Origin: an uncultured Lachnospiraceae bacterium
Lineage (GTDB): Bacteria; Bacillota; Clostridia; Lachnospirales; Lachnospiraceae
DNA: 10,571 nt
Direction: 5' to 3'
Assembly (NCBI GenBank): GCA_910585065.1
Contig: CAJUCG010000112.1
Span: forward strand, 1 to 10,571
Shown: piece after piece, positions 5,634-10,571 of the stretch
Layout of the letters: every line of letters starts with the position of its first letter
How positions within the stretch are numbered: the stretch's first letter is position 1
Notes under the pieces: model-generated
Told to the model about the DNA's origin: nothing
Databases searched by the model: none
Seen by the model: only the letters and a program-made list of their open reading frames with translations
Made by a program: the position numbers and the translations under genes

Positions 5634-7148
5634 ATGGTATTCAGCAATTCTATATTTTTGATCCGGTTTTTGCCGGCGGTGTTACTTTTGTATTTCGCCG
5701 CACCCCGGATGTTGAGGAATGCCATCCTTTTTGTGGCAAGTTTGATTTTTTATGCGTGGGGTGAGCCAGTCTATGTTGTCCTGATGATTTTTTCGACTGT
5801 GGTGGACTACACGCACGGAATGTTAGTGGAATCGAATTTAAAAAAGGGAAACCGGGCAAGGGCAAGATATTTTGTGATTGAGTCAATGGTGATCAATCTC
5901 GCGCTTTTGGGATTTTTTAAATACGCGGACTTTTTGATTAACAATCTTAATGCCTTATTTGGCAGTGAGATTCCGCTGCTGCATTTGGCACTGCCAATAG
6001 GGATTTCCTTTTACACTTTCCAGACCATGTCCTATACGGTTGATGTTTATCGGGGGCAGGCGAAGGTGCAGCGCGATATTATTTCGTTCGGGGCGTATGT
6101 GGCATTGTTCCCCCAGCTGATCGCGGGACCTATTGTGCAGTATAAGACGGTTGCCGATGAGTTGGATACAAGGAAGGAAAATTGCGACTTGTTTGCATCC
6201 GGCGTGATGAAATTTATGTGCGGCTTCGGGAAAAAAGTGCTGCTCGCAAACAATATCGGGATGCTCTGGGACACGGTTTCTGCCATGGCACCAGCACAGA
6301 CTTCTGTGCTTGCAGCTTGGCTTGGGATTACGGCATACTGTTTCCAAGTGTATTTTGATTTTTCTGGATATTCAGATATGGCAATTGGTCTTGGGCGGAT
6401 GTTTGGATTCCATTTTTTGGAAAATTTCAACTATCCGTTTATGTCAAAGAGCATTACAGAATTTTGGCGCAGATGGCATATCTCGCTGGGGAGCTGGTTT
6501 CGAGAATACGTGTATATCCCGCTGGGGGGAAACCGCGTGAGTCTGCCAAAGCAGATCCGCAATATTGCTGTGGTCTGGCTGCTGACCGGATTCTGGCATG
6601 GGGCGAACTGGAATTATGTACTCTGGGGCGTGTATTTCGGCGTGTTCCTTGTGATTGAGAAATTTTTCCTGGCAAAATATTTGAAGAGGCTGCCAAAGGC
6701 GGTTTCGCATATTTATACGCTGTTGATCGTCTGGGTGAGCTTTGTGTTTTTTGGGCTGGAGGATCTTTCCCGCGCCGGAGAGTTTATCCGCTCGATGTTC
6801 GTGCCGGGGGCAGCGGGGTTTGTCGATACGCAGGCGTTGTACTTGCTGCGCAATTATGCCGTGATCTTGGTGGTTCTGGCACTTGGCTCGACCGATCTGC
6901 CAAGACGCGTGGCGGAGCGGCTTCTGGTTGGGGCGGCGAAGGATGCCAGCGCAGATGCAGAAGAAGCAAAGAAACCTGCTGCGGCAAATCAGCAGCCTGC
7001 GGTTGTAAAAATCAAAATGCCCGTGTCCCGCGGCAGACTAATCTTTGCAACCGCGGCGCGGGCGGCGTATCTCGTGCTAGTATTTATCATAGCGATGGCT
7101 TATGTGGTGGATGCAACCTACAACCCGTTTTTATACTTTAGGTTCTAG
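5634..7148 (+). CDS. MBOAT-family membrane O-acyltransferase (AlgI/DltB-like)
   Basis: A 504-residue polytopic membrane protein of the MBOAT family, which uses cytoplasmic acyl donors to acylate polymers or carriers outside. Key motifs are LPIGISFYTFQTMSYTVDVY (120-139), QLIAGPIVQY (161-170), FDFSGYSDMAIGLGRMFGF (241-259), WRRWHISLGSWFREYVYIPL (278-297) with H282, and LLTGFWHGANWNYVLWG (316-332) with the invariant active-site H322. About ten membrane segments are apparent. An Ala/Lys/Pro-rich hydrophilic stretch (about 435-465) before the last membrane helix is unusual. AGGAGG at 5618-5623 is 10 bases before the ATG and lies within the upstream gene, with 3 bases between stop and start. The DHHW-like partner follows directly. 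AlgI-type alginate acetylation, DltB-type D-alanylation and PatA-type peptidoglycan acetylation are models; the actual substrate is unknown. Confidence 0.93.
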   Translation: MVFSNSIFLIRFLPAVLLLYFAAPRMLRNAILFVASLIFYAWGEPVYVVLMIFSTVVDYTHGMLVESNLKKGNRARARYFVIESMVINLALLGFFKYADFLINNLNALFGSEIPLLHLALPIGISFYTFQTMSYTVDVYRGQAKVQRDIISFGAYVALFPQLIAGPIVQYKTVADELDTRKENCDLFASGVMKFMCGFGKKVLLANNIGMLWDTVSAMAPAQTSVLAAWLGITAYCFQVYFDFSGYSDMAIGLGRMFGFHFLENFNYPFMSKSITEFWRRWHISLGSWFREYVYIPLGGNRVSLPKQIRNIAVVWLLTGFWHGANWNYVLWGVYFGVFLVIEKFFLAKYLKRLPKAVSHIYTLLIVWVSFVFFGLEDLSRAGEFIRSMFVPGAAGFVDTQALYLLRNYAVILVVLALGSTDLPRRVAERLLVGAAKDASADAEEAKKPAAANQQPAVVKIKMPVSRGRLIFATAARAAYLVLVFIIAMAYVVDATYNPFLYFRF

Positions 7149-7189
7149 TTTTGTGGGATAATTATTTTCCATGCAAGAGGAGGTGCCGG

Positions 7190-8374
7190 ATGGAAGAACA
7201 GAATCAGGGTTCGGGGGGGAAAATAGCGAACAGGATTATTACTATTATATTCGTGTTGCTGGTGTTCGGCTTGACGATCGCAGGCTTTTTTTCGCCAGTG
7301 CGTGCCCGCTCGGAGAGCGAGAACCGCAATCTCGCGCAAAAGCCGGAATTCTCGTTTGATGCTCTCTTTACAAAAGATGAGGAAAAAAAGTATACAGTTT
7401 TATATGAAAAATACCTTTCCGACCAGTTTGTTGGCAGGGATGCCTGGATCGGGTTAAAAACAAGGGCGGAGCGGCTACTTGGCAAGACGGATATCAATGG
7501 GGTGTACTTCGCGGAGGATGGTTATCTGGTCACAAAAACAGAAAGCTCCACCACCGACCATGAGCAGGAGGAAAAAAATATTGCAAGGCTTAGGGAGTTT
7601 GTGAAAAAATATCGTGAGAGCCTTGGGGAAGGACATATCCACGCGATGATTGTGCCGACAGCGGCATATACCCTTGCAGATAAACTTCCGCCGTTTACCT
7701 CAGAATATGACCAGGGGGCACTGCTTGACCGTCTGGGGGAGGAATTGCCGCAGGGAAGCTTGATTGATGCGCGGGAAGAACTATTGGCACACGCAGATGA
7801 GTATATTTATTATCGCACTGACCACCACCAGACCGCACTGGGAGCGTATTATGATTACCGCGCGTGGGCAAAGGCAACGGGGCGTACAGTGCGGGAGCTT
7901 TCAGATTATGAGATGCGCATTGGAAGTGAGGAATTTTATGGCACGCTCTACTCCAAGATCAATCTGCCGATGCGCGCCGACACGGTGACGATCTACGACG
8001 ACGGGAGACCTTACCGCGTGGAGTATGATATGAGCGGGAAAAAGCAGAACGGTCTGTTTGTGGAGTCAAGGCTTGCAGAAAAAGACAAATACATGGTTTA
8101 TCTGGACGGGAATCACGCGATGACGGATATCGTTCAGCAGGGAGGCGGGGAGAATAAAGAAAAACGCACGCTCCTTGTGATAAAAGATTCGTATGCGCAT
8201 ACTTTCGCGCCGTTTTTGGCACAGGACTATGATCGGGTTATCATGGTGGATTTCCGCTATTCCAAAATGCCGGTCTCTATGATGGTGGAACAGTTTGGGG
8301 TGACGGATATCCTTGTAATGTACAATGCGACGAATTTTATTTCGGATGAAAATCTCTATCAGTTGGAGCGGTAA
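7190..8374 (+). CDS. DHHW/AlgJ-like membrane-anchored SGNH-type acyltransferase
   Basis: A 394-residue protein with one N-terminal membrane anchor (about 14-33, RIITIIFVLLVFGLTIAGFF) and a large external domain. It resembles DHHW/AlgJ/AlgX-type proteins, which work beside an MBOAT protein to attach acetyl groups to surface glycans. Candidate catalytic residues are D211 and H212 in YYRTDHHQT (207-215) and the serine S334 in VIKDSYAHTF (330-339), as expected for an SGNH-like triad. The family usually has Trp after the two histidines; here it is Gln. Other matches are ENRNLAQKPEF (44-54) and GVYFAEDGYL (104-113). The ATG at 7190 has a strong GAGGAGGT 5 bases upstream. An in-frame GTG at 7151 would add 13 unlikely residues. 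The 41-bp gap after the MBOAT gene has no terminator, so they are co-transcribed. Confidence 0.88.
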   Translation: MEEQNQGSGGKIANRIITIIFVLLVFGLTIAGFFSPVRARSESENRNLAQKPEFSFDALFTKDEEKKYTVLYEKYLSDQFVGRDAWIGLKTRAERLLGKTDINGVYFAEDGYLVTKTESSTTDHEQEEKNIARLREFVKKYRESLGEGHIHAMIVPTAAYTLADKLPPFTSEYDQGALLDRLGEELPQGSLIDAREELLAHADEYIYYRTDHHQTALGAYYDYRAWAKATGRTVRELSDYEMRIGSEEFYGTLYSKINLPMRADTVTIYDDGRPYRVEYDMSGKKQNGLFVESRLAEKDKYMVYLDGNHAMTDIVQQGGGENKEKRTLLVIKDSYAHTFAPFLAQDYDRVIMVDFRYSKMPVSMMVEQFGVTDILVMYNATNFISDENLYQLER

Positions 8375-8435
8375 AAAAACATATACTTTATGAAAATTTG
8401 TGCAGTTAAAACCGAGAAAAAAATAAAATAATCAA

Positions 8436-8478
8436 AAAATCAAAACATGGACTTATTACAAGTCCATGTTTTGATTTT
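8436..8478. terminator. strong bidirectional terminator after the DHHW-like gene
   Basis: A perfect 19-bp stem, 8436-8454 with 8460-8478, encloses the five-base loop ATTAC. The outer four pairs are A-T, so the right arm ends in GATTTT (plus-strand transcripts) and the left arm reads as T-rich on the minus strand. It closes the cluster that ends at 8374. The surrounding DNA (8375-8435) has no gene. Confidence 0.9.
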
Positions 8479-8517
8479 CGTATTATAAATCGTCTTTTCT
8501 CTCGGGAGGTATCTTTA

Positions 8518-8603
8518 ATGTCTTTCTCTTTTGGTTTGTAAACGGCTGTAGGGAAAGCCCGGAGGAGATGGCAAAAAGGCTTGAGGGGATGCTGGTAAAA
8601 TAA
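8518..8603 (+). pseudogene. possible remnant of a small or decayed gene
   Basis: A good ribosome binding site (GGGAGG, 8502-8508 region) precedes an ATG at 8518 that reads only seven codons (MSFSFGL, stop at 8539-8541). One frame over, the same stretch reads FVNGCRESPEEMAKRLEGML and then VK before a stop at 8601-8603. That tail looks like the amphipathic last helix of a real protein. A single frame change in a decayed gene would join the two. I cannot assign a family, and the stretch is short enough to be chance. Confidence 0.3.
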
Positions 8604-8604
8604 G

Positions 8605-8636
8605 GGGCAAAATCCATTTACGGGTTTTGCCCTTTT
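8605..8636. terminator. stem-loop terminator overlapping the 3' end of the TetR gene
   Basis: GGGCAAAATCC (8605-8615) pairs with GGGTTTTGCCC (8622-8632) with one G-T wobble and a six-base loop. On the plus strand TTTT follows (8633-8636). On the minus strand the stem is followed by TTATTTTA, so it probably ends TetR transcripts. The stem overlaps the last codons of the TetR gene. Confidence 0.7.
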
Positions 8637-9160
8637 GCCTCTTCTAAATAGGCAGCTAATTCCGCCGCTGTTTCTTTCATCCCACGCCGAAACCAGACTT
8701 CGATCCAGCCATACAAAAAAAATGCGGCGTAGGCGGAGGAGTAGGCAGGGATAATATCTTGTTCCGGGTTAAAGCCACACAAGTCTAAAATAATGTCTTT
8801 TAAAAGATAGATTAACCCTCTTTTGTTAAGCAGATAATAAAAATCGCGGTTTGTTTCAAATTGTGAAAATACTTGATAGATTAATTTGCTCGGAGGAAGC
8901 TTTGGATTTTGCTCCCACTCGCTTATCCAGCCGTGGAATAAATGCGCAATACGCGCTTTCAGGATATCTTCTTTTGTCTCGAAATTGCGGTAAAAAGAGG
9001 TTCGCCCTACACCAGCCATATTGCACAATTCACTAATGGAAATCTCATTTAATGGTTTTTCTTCTAACAGTGCCAGCAAAGCATCGGTGAGATGCTCAAG
9101 TACATAAGCATTGCGGCTCTCACTGCTGAATGGTGAAACATTTTTTTGTTTTTGTTCCAT
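8618..9160 (-). CDS. TetR/AcrR-family transcriptional regulator
   Basis: A 180-residue one-component regulator. The N-terminal helix-turn-helix spans about 21-68, with ISISELCNMAGVGRTSFYRN (40-59) followed by FETKEDIL, a clear TetR signature. The C-terminal ligand and dimer domain resembles the TetR_C_8 type common in Firmicutes (YAAFFLYGWIEVWFRRGMKETAAELAAYL near the end). The ATG (complement of 9158-9160) has AAGGGAG about 8 bases upstream. The reading frame stays open much further upstream on this strand, but that part crosses its own promoter and the divergent genes and is not real. The gene faces a small membrane peptide and a hydrolase, and two palindromes lie between, so it probably represses both directions until it binds an unknown ligand. 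Confidence 0.93.
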   Translation of the reverse strand: MEQKQKNVSPFSSESRNAYVLEHLTDALLALLEEKPLNEISISELCNMAGVGRTSFYRNFETKEDILKARIAHLFHGWISEWEQNPKLPPSKLIYQVFSQFETNRDFYYLLNKRGLIYLLKDIILDLCGFNPEQDIIPAYSSAYAAFFLYGWIEVWFRRGMKETAAELAAYLEEAKGQNP

Positions 9161-9173
9161 TTTTCTGACTCCC

Positions 9174-9202
9174 TTGACAAAGATAATTTTCTCTGTTACA
9201 CT
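9174..9202 (+). promoter_or_regulatory. promoter for the small peptide/hydrolase operon
   Basis: A perfect -35 TTGACA (9174-9179), a 17-bp spacer and -10 TACACT (9197-9202). The -10 box lies within operator candidate 1, so repressor binding would block it. Confidence 0.7.
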
Positions 9203-9210
9203 TGTTTCAG
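9193..9210. promoter_or_regulatory. operator candidate 1 for the TetR regulator
   Basis: CTGTTACACTTGTTTCAG is an imperfect palindrome: CTG-TT-ACA and TGT-TT-CAG flank a central CT. Its centre is exactly 17 bp from that of operator 2. It overlaps the plus-strand -10 box. Confidence 0.6.
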
Positions 9211-9226
9211 TGTTACAGTTGTAACA
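9211..9226. promoter_or_regulatory. operator candidate 2 for the TetR regulator
   Basis: TGTTACAGTTGTAACA has perfect 7-bp inverted arms around a central GT, the size and shape of a TetR dimer site. It covers the expected start point of the minus-strand promoter and lies just downstream of the plus-strand -10 box. Confidence 0.75.
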
Positions 9227-9227
9227 G

Positions 9228-9256
9228 ATTATAGCACAAAGAAAAAATTTTGTCAA
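9228..9256 (-). promoter_or_regulatory. consensus promoter of the TetR gene
   Basis: Read on the minus strand, TTGACA (complement of 9251-9256) and TATAAT (complement of 9228-9233) are both perfect sigma-A boxes with a 17-bp spacer. Its expected start, near 9220, is inside operator 2, which implies autoregulation. Confidence 0.85.
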
Positions 9257-9269
9257 GGGGGATATGGAA

Positions 9270-9404
9270 ATGACATTGGTACAAAAACGCATTCTTATAC
9301 TGACCGTGGTGATTATCGCTGCCGCCATCTTAGGGCGGCTGACAGTGCGAACCGTGATGAATTTGTTGCTGGGCGGCACGCTGTTTGGAGGGAATATTTT
9401 ATGA
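9270..9404 (+). CDS. small single-pass membrane peptide (44 aa)
   Basis: The frame reads MTLVQKRILILTVVIIAAAI and goes on through LGRLTVRTVMNLLLGGTLFGGNIL. It has a positively charged start, one strong membrane helix (about 8-24) and a second weakly hydrophobic stretch with Gly-rich end. The ATG at 9270 lies 8 bases after AAGGGGG (9255-9261); an ATG at 9264 is too close to that site. Its TGA overlaps the ATG of the hydrolase gene (ATGA, 9401-9404), a classic coupling arrangement, and it is the first gene after the regulated promoter. This supports real translation. The function is unknown: it may be a membrane partner of the hydrolase or a leader peptide that drives its translation. Confidence 0.7.
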   Translation: MTLVQKRILILTVVIIAAAILGRLTVRTVMNLLLGGTLFGGNIL

Positions 9405-10399
9405 AAAAGGAAAAGAGAGGGGGAAGGGTGATGTGGGGTCTTATCTATATGGGTACTTTTATCGCGGCGTTTGCTATTTCTGCCGTGATGAAGATGAAGA
9501 TCGATCCGTTCGGCGGGAAATATAAGGCTGTATGGAATCATTCTCTGGGGGAGGTCTACACGGATCTCTCTTACGGGGATGGGGAGGCAAATAAATTTGA
9601 CCTCTATGTTCCCGCCGATGGCAGCAGAAAAAATTATGGTCTGGTCGTCTATCTCCATCCGGGCGGTTTTACTTCCGGTGACAAAAGCGGGGATGCGGAA
9701 ATGCTTCAATGGCTCTGTGCCAAGGGCTATGTGGCGGCGAGCATCAATTACACGCTGTTTAGCGAGAAAAATCCGGATGCCAATGTATATACGCAGTCGG
9801 TGGAAATCCGGGAGAGCATTCCTTTTGTGATTGCTGAGGCGGAAAAATTGGGATATCATATTGACGAGATGGCGGTGGCGGGTGGTTCCGCAGGACACGC
9901 GCTCGCGATGCTGTATGCCTACCGCGATGCCAAGGTATCGCCGATCCCTGTGAAGATGGTGTTCGGCGCGGTTGGTCCATCCTGCTTTTATCTGGAGGAC
10001 TGGATTAATATGGGGGTTGACCCCGATCATCCAAATAAGATTGATCCAGACACAGATTACAGTGGGATGGCAGATTTGTTTACCGCTATGGCGGGAAAGC
10101 AGATCACGGTGGATATGTTTAAAACCGGCGAGTATCTTGAATTGATGAAGGATATTTCTGCGGCGATGTGGGTTGATGAAAATTCTGTGCCAAGTGTATG
10201 CGCTTATGGTTCATGGGACAGGGTACAGGCATTTTTGGCTTCCAAACGGCTGGATGCGGCACTGGCACAATACAATATCCCGCATGAGTATATTGTCTGT
10301 GAACATTCCGGTCATGGTCTGCAAAATGACAATGCCAAGTATGGTATATATATGGAAAAAGTCTCTGAATATTTAAATACTTATATGCCAGTGGATTGA
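9401..10399 (+). CDS. membrane-anchored alpha/beta hydrolase (esterase/lipase, BD-FAE/HSL-like)
   Basis: A 332-residue serine hydrolase with an N-terminal hydrophobic segment (about 11-30, MWGLIYMGTFIAAFAISAVM) that probably anchors it with the enzyme domain outside. The oxyanion-hole motif is YLHPGGF (84-90, in place of HGGG). The nucleophile elbow is GGSAGH (161-166) with S163. The likely acid is D273 in YGSWDRVQ and the base is H305 in HSGHGLQ. It should split carboxyl esters or acylated compounds. The ATG at 9401 has GGAGGG (9387-9392) 8 bases upstream and overlaps the stop of the small peptide gene. An apparent in-frame extension upstream to 9146 runs through the promoter and operators and is not used. 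Expression is probably controlled by the divergent TetR protein. The natural substrate is unknown. Confidence 0.88.
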   Translation: MKKEKRGGRVMWGLIYMGTFIAAFAISAVMKMKIDPFGGKYKAVWNHSLGEVYTDLSYGDGEANKFDLYVPADGSRKNYGLVVYLHPGGFTSGDKSGDAEMLQWLCAKGYVAASINYTLFSEKNPDANVYTQSVEIRESIPFVIAEAEKLGYHIDEMAVAGGSAGHALAMLYAYRDAKVSPIPVKMVFGAVGPSCFYLEDWINMGVDPDHPNKIDPDTDYSGMADLFTAMAGKQITVDMFKTGEYLELMKDISAAMWVDENSVPSVCAYGSWDRVQAFLASKRLDAALAQYNIPHEYIVCEHSGHGLQNDNAKYGIYMEKVSEYLNTYMPVD

Positions 10400-10456
10400 G
10401 CAAAAAATTATCTGTACTGCGGCGGAAGAAAATCATTTCATCAAAGTGACCCGCTG

Positions 10457-10491
10457 CAACAAGAAATCTCGCTTTGCGGGATTTTTTGTTG
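10457..10491 (+). terminator. stem-loop terminator after the hydrolase gene
   Basis: A 16-bp stem (10457-10472 with 10476-10491, two G-T wobbles) has a three-base TTT loop. The 3' arm contains ATTTTTTGTTGTT. CCGC and GCGG further out can extend the pairing. The remaining bases to the window end (10492-10571) are AT-rich with no gene seen. Confidence 0.75.
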
Positions 10492-10571
10492 TTAGGCGGC
10501 TGGTTAAATTGCGGGGGAATAAAAAAATGGAATGATACTTTAAAAAATCGTAAATTTGTAAAATTTCAAAC

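Noticed and set aside
7151..7189. GTG start 13 codons upstream of the DHHW-like gene
   Set aside because: A strong GAGGAGGT site lies inside this stretch and serves the ATG at 7190.
9146..9400. Upstream extension of the hydrolase frame
   Set aside because: It begins within the TetR coding end and passes through promoters, operators and the small peptide gene. Its residues are not protein-like, and 9401 has a proper ribosome binding site.
9161..10030. Minus-strand extension of the TetR frame to about 470 residues
   Set aside because: It crosses the gene's own consensus promoter and operators and runs antisense through the hydrolase. The TetR fold starts at the ATG complementary to 9158-9160.

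Overview
The window looks like a chromosomal segment of a Gram-positive, moderately AT-rich member of the Clostridia, most likely family Lachnospiraceae. The reasons are strong AGGAGG-type ribosome binding sites, sigma-A-like promoters, a lipoprotein with a DUF4358-like core, and a sigma factor / MBOAT / DHHW-type gene set that I associate with that family. The assignment is an inference from gene content. No rRNA, tRNA, insertion sequence, phage gene or CRISPR array is visible.

Layout. (1) Bases 1-536 are AT-rich and hold no credible protein gene. They contain two putative promoters, a candidate short structured RNA (about 206-308) and a leader hairpin in front of the first gene. (2) Bases 537-2098 carry a GNAT acetyltransferase followed by an APH-fold phosphotransferase, probably co-transcribed. 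(3) Bases 2125-2339 are two exact 101-bp tandem copies, plus 13 bp of a third, of a sequence that folds into a long imperfect hairpin. They end directly before the ribosome binding site of a GH88/GH105-type unsaturated glucuronyl hydrolase (2353-3384). (4) Bases 3513-8374 form a gene cluster on one strand: DUF4358-type lipoprotein, ECF sigma factor, single-pass membrane protein in the usual anti-sigma position, MBOAT O-acyltransferase, and a DHHW/AlgJ-like membrane-anchored protein. A perfect 19-bp stem terminator closes it. (5) Bases 8618-10399 are a divergent unit. A TetR repressor (minus strand) faces a 44-residue membrane peptide and a membrane-anchored alpha/beta hydrolase (plus strand). 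Between them lie back-to-back promoters and two palindromic operator candidates. A stem-loop terminator follows at 10457-10491.

How the genes may work together. The MBOAT and DHHW-like proteins resemble the two halves of known surface-polymer acylation machines (AlgI with AlgJ/AlgX, DltB with DltD, PatA with PatB): one passes an acyl group across the membrane and the other attaches it outside. The sigma factor and its membrane partner upstream suggest that this modification responds to an envelope signal, with the lipoprotein as a possible extracellular partner or sensor. This is the most interesting system in the window. Its polymer target and trigger cannot be read from the sequence. The TetR / small peptide / hydrolase unit looks like a separate, ligand-inducible esterase module.
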